Below, in pieces: positions 33,145 through 42,224 of a DNA stretch of 64,000 nt. Source of the stretch: Peptococcaceae bacterium CEB3. GTDB taxonomy: Bacteria > Bacillota > Desulfitobacteriia > Desulfitobacteriales > Desulfitobacteriaceae. The position numbers and the translations under genes were made by a program. Position 1 is the first letter of the stretch; every line of letters begins with the position of its first letter. The DNA lies in the NCBI GenBank assembly GCA_001029295.1, contig LDXJ01000062.1, forward strand, positions 62,001 through 126,000, read 5' to 3'. The notes below the pieces were generated by a model. That model was not told the DNA's origin. It saw nothing but the letters and a program-made list of their open reading frames with translations, and searched no databases.

Positions 33145-34656
33145 ATGGCTTATGTTTTAGGAGCTGATATTGGGACTGAGGGTACAAAAGTTGTCGTCGT
33201 TGATGCAAGAGGTCAAATTGTCGGCAAGGCTTATCAATCGTATTCGTTTGAAGTGCAGCGGAGCGGTTGGGCCGAACAGGCTCCGGACATGTGGTGGGAA
33301 GCGTTTAAAGCATGTCTTAAAGAACTGTGGACCGCAGGATTCAGACCCGCGGACATGTCTGCCATTGGCGTGGCAGGACAGATGCACTCGTCGGTCCTAT
33401 TGGATGAACACGGCGCTGTTATCATGAAGAGTATTTTGTGGAACGACACCCGCACGAAGGCAATCTGCGATGAAGCGCTTGAATCTTTTGGAAGGAACCG
33501 ATATCAGGCCGAGACTTGCAATTCTTTGCTGCCAGGCTTTACTCTGGGCAAACTTCTCTGGGTGAGAGAAAACTTGCCTGAACAGTATTCGCAGATCGAA
33601 CACGTGCTGATGCCCAAGGATTACGTGAACTTTCGGCTTACGGGCTTGTACGCGGCAGATGTTACCGATGCGAGCGGGACGGGAGTTTTTGATGTCCGAG
33701 AACGCAGATGGAAGGAAGGGCTGATTGCTGAGTTCGGCTTGCCCAGGACATGGTTTCCTGAGGTGTTTGAAAGCAGCCGCACGGTAGGGTTTGTCAGCCA
33801 AAGCGCCGGCCGGGAAACAGGACTCAGCCCGGATACCCTTGTGATTGCGGGCGCGGCAGACAACGCCGCCGCAGCTGTCGGGATGGGTGTTGTCCGTCCG
33901 GAACGCGGACTGGTGTCTGTGGGTACGTCGGGTGTTGTTCTGTGTTGCTTGGAGCATCCTCCCGACGCTGAGCAAGCGGCGAAGCAGAACTCAACACTCC
34001 ATGTTTTTTGTCACGCTGTGCCGGGCATGTGGTACGGTATGGGGGTGACTTTGGCGGCTGGAGCATCCCTCAGGTGGTTGAGGGACTCTCTTAGCGGCGG
34101 GCGAACATACAGCGAACTTATTGAAAAAGCAGCATCTATTGAGTGCGGCAGCAGCGGACTTTTTTATTTCCCGTTCTTGGCGGGGGAGAGAACGCCCTAT
34201 AACAGTGATCGCATGAGAGCCGCCTTTCTGGGGGTTCACATGGGGCATCAACTTTCTCATTTTGTCAGAAGCGTTATCGAAGGAGTCTCTTATTCACTGC
34301 GGGATTGTTTGAATGTGGTCCATTCGGTGTCCGGCGACGTCAATGAGTTTATTATTACCGGCGGTGCTGTCAACAGCTCCCTTTGGCTGCAGGTTCTTTC
34401 CGATGTATTAGATGCTAAGTTGATCGTGCCAAATTACTCTGAAGGAGCCGCACTTGGGGCCGCCCTGCTGGCGGGTATAGCTGGGGGGCATTGGAGCGGC
34501 TTGGAGGAGGCGTTTATGGAGCGGAGCCCGATGCATCATGTGGACCAGTCCATGGAGAGGGACTTCTATCAAAGGCAATATCGGCAGTATAAGATCTATG
34601 CAGAATCTCTTCTCAGAGCGTCTGCTGCCGTCAAGGAGTTGGCTGTCCGCCAGTAG
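33145..34656 (+). CDS. xylB: Xylulokinase-like FGGY kinase
   Basis: A 503-aa FGGY-family sugar kinase. The N-terminal domain begins LGADIGTEGTKVVVVD (phosphate loop), with the xylulokinase-type GVAGQMHSSVLLD and LWNDTRT. The second domain has FIITGGAVNSSLWLQVLSDVL split over the adenosine site. It phosphorylates D-xylulose to D-xylulose 5-phosphate, which enters the pentose phosphate pathway. No xylose isomerase is nearby, so ketose probably comes from the polyol dehydrogenase at 31287. GTGAGGT precedes ATG 33145. Other ketose or polyol substrates cannot be excluded. Confidence 0.88.
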   Translation: MAYVLGADIGTEGTKVVVVDARGQIVGKAYQSYSFEVQRSGWAEQAPDMWWEAFKACLKELWTAGFRPADMSAIGVAGQMHSSVLLDEHGAVIMKSILWNDTRTKAICDEALESFGRNRYQAETCNSLLPGFTLGKLLWVRENLPEQYSQIEHVLMPKDYVNFRLTGLYAADVTDASGTGVFDVRERRWKEGLIAEFGLPRTWFPEVFESSRTVGFVSQSAGRETGLSPDTLVIAGAADNAAAAVGMGVVRPERGLVSVGTSGVVLCCLEHPPDAEQAAKQNSTLHVFCHAVPGMWYGMGVTLAAGASLRWLRDSLSGGRTYSELIEKAASIECGSSGLFYFPFLAGERTPYNSDRMRAAFLGVHMGHQLSHFVRSVIEGVSYSLRDCLNVVHSVSGDVNEFIITGGAVNSSLWLQVLSDVLDAKLIVPNYSEGAALGAALLAGIAGGHWSGLEEAFMERSPMHHVDQSMERDFYQRQYRQYKIYAESLLRASAAVKELAVRQ

Positions 34657-34693
34657 TCCCAAAATGTCCTCCCATATTAGGGCGAATTTCTCA

Positions 34694-34733
34694 GAGCCAA
34701 GCAACTGCGCGATCTGCCGGCTGCCTGGCTTTT
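34694..34733 (+). terminator. Possible terminator of the polyol operon
   Basis: AGCCAAGCA can pair with TGCCTGGCT around a loop of about 17 nt, followed by TTTTG. The stem is imperfect, so support is modest. Confidence 0.45.
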
Positions 34734-34872
34734 GTTCCTAATGGACCTCCATATCCCACAAGTGTGGCACTAACAGAGGACGAAAAAGGTTAGAGGGCAG
34801 CAAATACCTGATGTATTCAGGAGCGCTCAAATTGCCGGAATCCCAGAGAATATGGGATGTTTCGCTTCGCGA

Positions 34873-34974
34873 GGGCTAAAAAGTAGACGCACGAGAGGTT
34901 ATCCACAGGTGCCTGAAACCCAGATGCCATGCCATAAGGGTTTTACGGGCACTTTCCATGTCTACGGACTGTCG
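34873..34974 (+). repeat. Long imperfect repeat, copy 2
   Basis: About 102 nt matching 23961-24056 in the same orientation, with shared AGGTTATCCACAGGTGCCTG, CATAAGGGTTT and TGTCTACGGACTGT. The two copies enclose the IS and the whole polyol operon. Confidence 0.75.
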
Positions 34975-35189
34975 AAAGCGATCTTGACGATTTCGCACAA
35001 AAAAGCAGAAGGACTTGATAGAGTCAGTATCAAGTCTTTTTGCATATTCCAGCCGTTTCGTCAAGTGACTTGAACGTGCGCTCAAATGTGACCGACGGAA
35101 GCCCCGGCACTAACTGAATTTTGCAGGGCAGTACAATACCCATTCCCTTGTGCCTTTCCCCGGTTTGTCTTCAGCCGAACCCTAAACAC

Positions 35190-35444
35190 ATGATAGCGAT
35201 TCAGATTGACTGGGGGGTGGCAACGGCCTACATCCGTGGCAAAAAGACAAAGGTGAACCTGTTTTGTATGCGGGAGTGTTACAGTGCGGATATATTCTCT
35301 AAAGCGTTCTACCGTCAAAACGAGGAGAGTTTTCTTGAGGCTCAAATCAGCGGTTTCGACTATTTCGAAGGCGCCCCAAAACGGATGATATTTGATTACG
35401 CCGCAGAAATGATTATCGGCGATGCATACAGCAAAGCCGCATGA
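35190..35444 (+). pseudogene. IS21-family transposase (IstA) fragment
   Basis: An 84-codon fragment reading QIDWGVATAYIRGKK, VNLFCMRECYSADIF and FEGAPKRMIFD, the start of the DDE core of IS21-type IstA. The rest of the roughly 400-500 aa protein and the helper IstB are missing, and the end (YAAEMIIGDA) no longer fits the family. It is debris, not a working gene. Confidence 0.7.
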
Positions 35445-35500
35445 AAACGGCTTCATTTTTTAAAAGTACGGAATAATTTTTTACATCCTGGATAGACTTA

Positions 35501-35764
35501 ATGCTGAAATACTATGGATGGATGGATGTGAAAAAAATGCCTCGATTATCTGATTGTATAAATCTTTCGAATGAAATAAAATGGGTTCCAATCCCGGATC
35601 TGATTGTGAAAGCAAAGTCGCTGATAACAGCAAAGAGATATTCGCAGAGCACAATATGGCACTACAATGAAAGGTTCAATGATCTCCAATATAGCGCGGC
35701 CCTATTTAACACAGAAAAACTCTCGGAAAGATTTATTACTGATTTCAGTGCAGAAACCCCCTGA
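35501..35764 (+). pseudogene. Possible N-terminal fragment of a tyrosine recombinase
   Basis: An 87-codon frame with a helical pattern (PDLIVKAKSLITAKRYSQST then WHYNERFNDLQ) that resembles the SAM-like N-terminal domain of phage-type integrases. The catalytic domain is absent: the frame stops 100 nt before the next IS. If correct, it may be the relic of the integrase that used the tRNA-Thr site near 45871. The family call is weak. Confidence 0.35.
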
Positions 35765-35852
35765 TTTTTTGGTCCAAAGGCAGGAATTCGCCCCTGGTAT
35801 GCCGAATTGGTACAGTATGACGGAGATATTCTGAGGTATCAGAATGTAACTT

Positions 35853-37587
35853 GCGCATATGGTTATTTGAGGTGATGTTTGCCGTGTTTAGAGAAAATAC
35901 GTTACATAGACAAGAGAAATTGTTTAATAATTTGAGTGGAATGGACCCTCGCTATAAAAAGAGACTGGAAGAGAGTTGGGCCGGACTGTTTTATAAGCAT
36001 GTTTTTTGTCAGATTGACGAGAGGTTGTTTTCTCCTCTTTATTCGAGTGATAATGGACGTCCCAATTTTCCTATCAACATCTTGGTTGCGCTCGAAATCA
36101 TCAAGCATTTGAAGAACTTTACGGATGAAGTGCTTTTTGATGCGTTTGCCTACGACTTTCAAATTTCCTACGCCTTGGGCCTACGTAATATCGGCGAACG
36201 TTATTTTGCACGCAGAACCTTCTATGATTTTCGGGCCAGACTGTATCAATACACCTTGGAACACACCCCAAGGAAGGAAGTGTGATCTTTCAACAGTTTG
36301 AAACACTCGTTCAACACTTCATTGAAGTCGCTCAACTGGATACCGACGAACAGAGAATGGATTCAACTCAGATTATGTCGAACATCAAGCGGGCTGGGCG
36401 ACTCGCCTTGGCTTATGATGTTTTGCTTCAAGGAATCAAGGCATGTCCCTTGGAAATCCTTAGTTCTGAGTTTAAAGAGGTCTTAGATCCACATTACAAG
36501 ACGAATCTTCTCTATAAATTGAAAGATACCGAAGCCTCGTCACGCCTGGAAAAACTCCTGAATTTAGGCGGTGAATTGAGCCAACTTGTAAAAGACAACT
36601 TGGAATTACAAGGGCGTCTAGAAATTCAAGTACTCGTTCGCTTTATAAAGGAACAAACGGTTCATGATGACGAACGTAACGTGTGGCTCACTAAAGAAAA
36701 TAAAGATATCACCGCAAGTTCCCTTCAATCCGCTTTCGACGCAGAGGCAACGTATCGGAAAAAGGCGGGCAAGAGTCACGTTGGCTTTGTGGTCAATCTC
36801 ACCGAAACCTGCGCTGATAATAATCCTGTTCAAATTGTGACAGATTACCAAGTGGAGCCCAATAGCACAAATGATGTTAAAATGGCCGGTGAGAGTCTCG
36901 AAAAACTCCAAGGAACAACTCCAATGAACGATCTTTACGTGGACGGTGGGTATTATAGCAGCGATCTCGTGAAAAAAGCGGAAGGACAGGGAGTTCAACT
37001 CCATTACACGGATATGACGGGGCGGAACGTCACCTCGAACAAACTGCCTTACAACGTCTTTAATATTGAACACTTCGAAAGGATCTTGAGCTGTCCGAAA
37101 TTGCAGGAACCCTTGCGGAGTAACTTTGATTCCAAGAGCGGCATCTTGAGCGCTCACTTTGACCTAAACGTCTGTACTCCATGTCCCTTCAAGGATCAAT
37201 GTCCGGTCAAGTTTCATAAAAAGGATACCGTATTGCGCGTCAGTCAGAAAAGCCTCATGGCCGAAAATACTCGTTTAATCCTAATGGATAAAAAGGACCG
37301 AAGCGAAAACGGTAGTAAACGTGCCGCTATCGAAGGAACCAATTCCGCTTTTAAACGGGCCCATGGAGCTGGGAAACTTAAAGTTAGAGGTTTAGTACGC
37401 TGTAGTTTGGTCATGGGCTTGAAAACAATCGCTCATAACTTCCACCAGATCGTTCGTCTCCTCCAAGGTGATACTCGTCAAAAGTGCAGAAAAAATGCAG
37501 GCCTACACCAAGGGACACTTGCGACCATTTAGAGAAAATGACAGGTTGGAGAGAAGAAATACCCTCCTGCACCACGAAAATATGCGC
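35853..37587 (+). mobile_element. IS1182-family insertion sequence
   Basis: About 1.7 kb holding one split transposase gene. GCGCATAT near 35853-35860 is inverted at 37580-37587 (ATATGCGC) and may mark the ends, but the repeat is short and the borders are uncertain. Confidence 0.6.
35875..37532 (+). pseudogene. IS1182-family transposase, split by a frameshift
   Basis: The first frame (35875-36285) carries the DUF772-type N-terminal domain (NGRPNFPINILVALEIIKHL, FAYDFQISYALGLR). It stops at a point where the second frame (36282-37532, 416 aa) takes over by a -1 shift in AAGGAAGGAAGTGTGA. The second part has the DDE core (VDGGYYSSDLV, then a Cys cluster CTPCPFKDQCP, then EGTNSAFKRAHG). Members of this family are normally one protein of 500-560 aa, so this copy is either inactivated or depends on frameshifting. 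Confidence 0.8.
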
Positions 37588-37703
37588 TATTTTCTATGGA
37601 TATTCCGGATTTTGAGAAACACAGGATCCATGAACTGGTAAAATCAATTTGAGCGTACAATTAGGAGCGGGTCGGCCTACTATATCTTTAGACTTTTAGC
37701 ACT

Positions 37704-37901
37704 GGAATCATTGATAAGTTAAGCAAAAATATCAAAGATAAATGGTATATGCACTTTTGGGAAGAGAAAAATGTAATAGCCATTTTTAAAGGAAGAATTT
37801 TCAAATTTAATTACGATGATAAAGGATCTTGGAAAGCTGCAACAGAATACGGATTATCTATCGGCATACCTCACGAGCAATTAGACTTTCCTATTGGCTA
37901 G
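37704..37901 (+). pseudogene. Fragment of an unknown gene
   Basis: A 65-codon frame without a start codon (GIIDKLSKNIKDKWYMHFWE, later YDDKGSWKAATEYGLSIGIP) ending at 37901. The composition is AT-rich compared with neighbours. No family recognised. It looks like the 3' end of a gene cut by the IS. Confidence 0.35.
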
Positions 37902-37924
37902 GCACTGTTATATGATATCCTTCC

Positions 37925-38185
37925 GTGTCATTGACCCTCTGGGGTCTACGACTCGGCACCATTGAGGAGGCCAACCCCCTGATGCAGTGGCTGATTGAGA
38001 GAGGCTCTGTCGCATTCATCGCCGTCAAGGTTTCCCTGCCCGTCATCCTCGGCTTCCTGTTATGGAGGGCGCGGAATAGACCGCATAAATGGGTTGTCCG
38101 GTTGCTGATTGTCGCCGTGCTTGCCTATGCCGTGATCATCATTGCCCATGCGCATTGGATTGTTTTGGGCGCTTTAGAGGAGTAG
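37925..38185 (+). CDS. Small membrane protein, DUF5658-like
   Basis: An 86-aa protein with two membrane helices (VAFIAVKVSLPVILGFLLW and VVRLLIVAVLAYAVIII). The motif LRLGTIEEANPLMQWLI resembles DUF5658, a small membrane family with a conserved E-x-NP. GTG 37925 has no strong ribosome site, and the N-terminus may be shortened by the insertion upstream. It is followed after 3 bp by a helix-turn-helix gene, so the two may be co-transcribed. The function is unknown. Confidence 0.55.
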   Translation: MSLTLWGLRLGTIEEANPLMQWLIERGSVAFIAVKVSLPVILGFLLWRARNRPHKWVVRLLIVAVLAYAVIIIAHAHWIVLGALEE

Positions 38186-38188
38186 CCT

Positions 38189-38551
38189 ATGAATAACGTT
38201 GGACAACGTTTGGCCCGCCTCCGCGAACAGAAGGGCCTATCTCAGGCGGCTCTCGGCAAGCTGGTGGGGACAACCAACAAATACATTAACGACTTGGAGC
38301 ACGGGAGACCTGGCGGAATCGCGATCCTCGCCAAGATTGTGGCAATGCTCGACGTGCCGCTGGACGAAGTGTACCGGAAAGACAAGAAGGGAGACGAGAC
38401 TATGGAGAAACAAACGCTCATCGAAATCAACGGCTGCGTGGAAACGGACCTGGGCCACGACCAGTGGCTGGACGAATTTATCGACTGGCTGGAATCCCGT
38501 GGCGAATACTTTGGCGGGGGCACGAAAGACATCACGGATGAGCAGGAATGA
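38189..38551 (+). CDS. XRE-family regulator fused to a small C-terminal domain
   Basis: A 120-aa protein. Residues 1-65 form an XRE/Cro helix-turn-helix (GQRLARLREQKGLSQAALGK, GTTNKYINDLEHGRPGG). Residues 71-120, from MEKQTLIEINGCVETDLG to FIDWLESRGEYFGGGTKD, look like a separate small domain that I have seen as a stand-alone phage-type protein of unknown role. ATG 38189 follows TTAGAGGAGTAG, so it is coupled to the membrane protein gene. The cas operon begins about 120 bp later, so it may regulate it, which is inference. Confidence 0.8.
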   Translation: MNNVGQRLARLREQKGLSQAALGKLVGTTNKYINDLEHGRPGGIAILAKIVAMLDVPLDEVYRKDKKGDETMEKQTLIEINGCVETDLGHDQWLDEFIDWLESRGEYFGGGTKDITDEQE

Positions 38552-38671
38552 TCTAACAAAGAAATCGCCGGTGGGGAGAGCCATGCCATCTGCCACTGCA
38601 AGTATTTGTCCTTGGGATATAGTATACTGAATCTTGACGAAACAGGTTTTTTTAGCGAACGGAGTGAGAAC

Positions 38672-39388
38672 GTGATTATCCTACAGTTGCACGGTAAGGA
38701 GAACGTAACAGTGTCTCGCGAAGGGGTCCACGGCTTGATTCATCATTTATTGCCGACTGAGTATCATGAACAGGGGGTAGGCACCCAATTTGCAAACGGC
38801 GACAATATCAAGGCGCACACTTTTTGGGTTCCGTGCGGTGACTATGAGAAATACCAGCCCTTTCTCTTGGAAATTAGGGCATTAGGAATCACAGAACAAA
38901 ATCTATACAAAGCCCTTAAAAGTAAGGAATCCCTTACACTTGATGGCAAGGAGGTCAACATTGATTTATGCAGGCACTTTTCGGTAAAAGCTGAAGAAGT
39001 CCTCCGTACATTCATGCCAATCCTCGTGAGGAAATCCATGAAAAACGCGGCCTTTCTAAAGTACGGAAGCCCCGGCCAAAAAACAATATACTTGACGTAT
39101 AAGGATAACCCAGCAGCATGGCTGGAAACCGTAAAAAGTAATCTAGTTCGGCGTGCTGAAGCCATCATGGGCGGCGGATGGGTAGAACAAGCAGGTCCGC
39201 TGCATATTCGTGTCATTCAAGCCACAGATGCGAGAAGCCAATTACGGGGTAGGGTTGTAAGAGGTACGCGAGGCAAATTAGAAATAAAGGCGCCGTGGAA
39301 CGACATTGCTTTTAATTTATCCCTAGGGGAACGTTGTTCGTATGGGTTCGGTGTACTTGGGGGGGAGGCGTATGAGTCATGGACCTAA
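38672..39388 (+). CDS. cas6: Cas6 CRISPR RNA endonuclease
   Basis: A 238-aa RAMP-fold protein. Family signs are the early strand IILQLHGKENVTV, the His-containing GVHGLIHHLLP near residue 30, and the C-terminal Gly-rich loop LSLGERCSYGFGVLGG that contacts repeat RNA. Cas6 cuts the long CRISPR transcript inside each repeat, leaving the 8-nt tag (here TTTGAAAC) on every guide. GTG 38672 follows GGAGTGAG. It is first in the cas operon and overlaps cas8 by 10 bp. Confidence 0.85.
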   Translation: MIILQLHGKENVTVSREGVHGLIHHLLPTEYHEQGVGTQFANGDNIKAHTFWVPCGDYEKYQPFLLEIRALGITEQNLYKALKSKESLTLDGKEVNIDLCRHFSVKAEEVLRTFMPILVRKSMKNAAFLKYGSPGQKTIYLTYKDNPAAWLETVKSNLVRRAEAIMGGGWVEQAGPLHIRVIQATDARSQLRGRVVRGTRGKLEIKAPWNDIAFNLSLGERCSYGFGVLGGEAYESWT

Positions 39389-41073
39389 CGGTCGTTCTGC
39401 GAGATTTTGGTGTGCTCATTTCAGAAAGCCTCCGGAGCAAAAATTCCAGTCAAGGCAACATTTTTTCAGGTTCCCCGGAGGCCCGGTTGTTCCCGTTTTT
39501 TCCCGCGGCTTCATATTTCAGAAACCGGTCCTTTTACTGTTCGTCCGTATCAAAATCAGCTAGGGATGACTTTGACTATGACGTAGAAGTGTTGCCTGAG
39601 CAAAGCGCTTCGCCAGAGCAATCGTATCGAATTGCTTGTGATTGGTTCTATGTTCCTCCGAAAGCGAAGACGGTTTACGCGTCGGCTACGGGAAACTACA
39701 AAAATGTCAAGCCAGGAGCCTTATTTAGGGACAGGCAGCACATACTTGAGAACTTTGCAGACTCTCTGCCAGATGACTATATTTACAAAGAACTCTTGGC
39801 GGACATTGGGAGGGCGTTTAGGGAAACCCGCGTGGCGTTTGTTCAAGAAATAAATATTCCGGATAATGCCATAGTAACGATTGAGGTTAATCACGAAGGG
39901 GTTAGAGATCCCGTAATGGGCGACCCTGTATGCCAAAGGCAGTTGGTCAAGAATGTGTACGGCAGCGATACCAAAGGAAATTGCCCAATCTGCGGGCAAA
40001 GAAACGTAGCTCTGGTTCGAGGCAAAAGTACGGCATGGAAGCTCTTTACCATCACTAGAAAAACAAACGCGCATACATTTGACCGTTGCGAGTGTTGTGA
40101 AAACGCGATTGGTAATGCTGAAAAGTTTTTGGAAACGCATACGGTGGCTACTTACGCAAAAACGAAAGCAAAAAACACATGCCTTTTTATTCCAGCATCC
40201 GCTCAAGAAACAGTGCATACTGACCTTTGGTTTCATGACGTGGAGAAAACAAAAAAGCTCAAAGACACGCTGGATGAGCTTTCGACACTAGCGGGCGAAA
40301 CATATTTGGAAGCTGTCTATGCTCTACATGTTGTACTCGCAAAGTCTAATGCCGGAATAAATCTTTGGAATACCGAGGTAGAACGTATTGAAGGTTCGGT
40401 CATAAGACAAACAGAACAAACGATTGCGAGGGTTAACGAACTCGTTCCACACCCCGAGATTAGCAATCCCTTTTTTAGCTATTGGGAAATACCAGGTCTA
40501 GCACCGATGGTTTTCCGCCTCATACAAGGGAAGACGGATTTTCCCCTGCAAAGGCTGAGTGCCCTTTTGCGAAAGAGTGAGAACAAGGGCGGTGTAGGGT
40601 CTTTAGTCTGGTTGGAATTGTTTTATCTTACGGTTCAGAAGGGGGAAGAGTTTATGACGGCATTTAAGAACACAAAAGAATATGCCTTCGGGGAGCTGTT
40701 TAGGTTAGCTTTAAGGGTAGAGTATTTCGGCATGAACGGTAATTCTCGGCTAAAGGCAAAATTTGCAAATCCGCGTCCTCACCAAATAGAGAGCATCGGA
40801 CGCGAAGCCCTCGCGGTGATCCACCGGTATGAAAATTATCTTTCCAACGAAGAACGTAAAGAACTGTCGGAAATGATCGACAAAGTTGTTGGAGAGGAAG
40901 CCCAAAATACGGATCTTATGACGGAAAATCAGCGTATGATTGCTTTCTTCGCTGGAACTCAAAAATTGAGAATATCGGAAACCCTCAGGATAGAGGAAAA
41001 ACTGCGAAAGGCAGCCCAACAGACTAAGCAGGAAGGCCAGCAAGAGCCTGAAGTACAAGACGCAACGAAATAA
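39379..41073 (+). CDS. cas8b: Cas8 large subunit, type I-B-like
   Basis: A 564-aa protein with a zinc-finger-like set of Cys: C202 and C205 (NCPICGQRN) and C237, C239, C240 (DRCECCENA), typical of Cas8b large subunits. The rest is mostly helical. Cas8 recognises the PAM and holds the Cascade complex together. ATG 39379 overlaps the end of cas6. The assignment rests on length, the Cys pattern and the place between cas6 and cas7; sequence identity to known Cas8b is low by eye. Residues 30-75 are unusually Ser/Phe-rich. Confidence 0.75.
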   Translation: MDLTVVLRDFGVLISESLRSKNSSQGNIFSGSPEARLFPFFPAASYFRNRSFYCSSVSKSARDDFDYDVEVLPEQSASPEQSYRIACDWFYVPPKAKTVYASATGNYKNVKPGALFRDRQHILENFADSLPDDYIYKELLADIGRAFRETRVAFVQEINIPDNAIVTIEVNHEGVRDPVMGDPVCQRQLVKNVYGSDTKGNCPICGQRNVALVRGKSTAWKLFTITRKTNAHTFDRCECCENAIGNAEKFLETHTVATYAKTKAKNTCLFIPASAQETVHTDLWFHDVEKTKKLKDTLDELSTLAGETYLEAVYALHVVLAKSNAGINLWNTEVERIEGSVIRQTEQTIARVNELVPHPEISNPFFSYWEIPGLAPMVFRLIQGKTDFPLQRLSALLRKSENKGGVGSLVWLELFYLTVQKGEEFMTAFKNTKEYAFGELFRLALRVEYFGMNGNSRLKAKFANPRPHQIESIGREALAVIHRYENYLSNEERKELSEMIDKVVGEEAQNTDLMTENQRMIAFFAGTQKLRISETLRIEEKLRKAAQQTKQEGQQEPEVQDATK

Positions 41074-41093
41074 TGTTGAAGGAGGTAGTCCCC

Positions 41094-42224
41094 ATGCCAA
41101 GAAAATCTAAAAACGCACCTAAATCCGCAACAGCGATTACACCAAACACAACGGTTCAGGGATTGACACCGGAAGAAAAAGAAGAAGTACTTTTTTCTTT
41201 TATTGACAACCGGTTATTTGGGGCAATGATTCCTCAACCGGGAAAAGACTCTTTTTTTGCAGACTTCCAGTCGATTTATACGGGGGCAATACAAGTGCTG
41301 CCATCCATCTGTCCACACCCGATTGTTATTGAGGCAACCCAAGTAACTTCCCCTTTCAAAGATCGACAAGCTGAACCAACGGCAACGAAAGAAGAAAGGG
41401 ATAATGAGGAAGAGGAAAAAGACGAGAATAGTGAGACGCAAGGTAAACTATCTGGAGGTATGGGTTTCCGGTATACTGTGCCATATGCCCTGTATGTGGG
41501 CGGGGGCAGTTACAATGCAATGCGGGGAAAATCGTGTAGAACACAAGATCACGATTTAGAGTTGTTCGATGAGGGTGCAAAATTTGGTCCAATATTTGGT
41601 CGGAGCGCGACAAAAACATGGGTACAGCACATTGTCTATATTCACTTCGAGTACACAGATGGCAGTGATGGCGGATGGCGCGATCTTTTGAGACACGTCA
41701 AAATGACAGTTGAGAATAAGGAATCGGAAAACACGGTCGATCCATCGGCTCCCTATACTTCAGCCGATGTACAACTGGATGTTGACGGGCTTATAGCTTT
41801 CCTGAAAAAACCTGACAATGAAATCAGCAGAGTATCCTATTATATTCCAGACTATGCCGCCGAGGTCTATGCGGGTTTAGCAGCCCTAAAGAAGCAACTA
41901 GCAACCATGCCTGGGTTTGAAACGTATAAAGACTGTCGTTTACGCAATCAAGAGTACCTATGGATTACGGAAGTCCGTCATAGTTCAGCCAACGGTGATC
42001 CAGCGCTCGATAATCAGCCGCGTATGTTCTCTAATAGTCACGGATACTACACCCCTGAAAGATTTAAGCGTTGGGTTAGAGAATACCTAGGAGCGACGGG
42101 AGAAAAGATTTTCGTTTCACGTAAAGAGCTTGCCCTTGCGCCGAAAAAAGCGAGTCAACACCTTATAAAAAAGATGAACGAGGCTTTCCCTGATGGGAGC
42201 GGCAACGGCCTCATCGGGAAGTGA
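41094..42224 (+). CDS. cas7: Cas7 backbone protein
   Basis: A 376-aa RAMP-fold protein of the Cas7 (Csh2/DevR) type, whose copies line the guide RNA in Cascade. Signs are the N-terminal SIYTGAIQVLPSICPHPI, the Gly-rich MGFRYTVPYALYVGGGSYNA and the late LRNQEYLWITEVRHSSANGD. An acidic insert (EERDNEEEEKDENSE, about residues 101-115) is likely a surface loop. AAGGAGGT lies 9 nt before ATG 41094. It is coupled to cas5 by a TGATG overlap. Confidence 0.85.
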   Translation: MPRKSKNAPKSATAITPNTTVQGLTPEEKEEVLFSFIDNRLFGAMIPQPGKDSFFADFQSIYTGAIQVLPSICPHPIVIEATQVTSPFKDRQAEPTATKEERDNEEEEKDENSETQGKLSGGMGFRYTVPYALYVGGGSYNAMRGKSCRTQDHDLELFDEGAKFGPIFGRSATKTWVQHIVYIHFEYTDGSDGGWRDLLRHVKMTVENKESENTVDPSAPYTSADVQLDVDGLIAFLKKPDNEISRVSYYIPDYAAEVYAGLAALKKQLATMPGFETYKDCRLRNQEYLWITEVRHSSANGDPALDNQPRMFSNSHGYYTPERFKRWVREYLGATGEKIFVSRKELALAPKKASQHLIKKMNEAFPDGSGNGLIGK

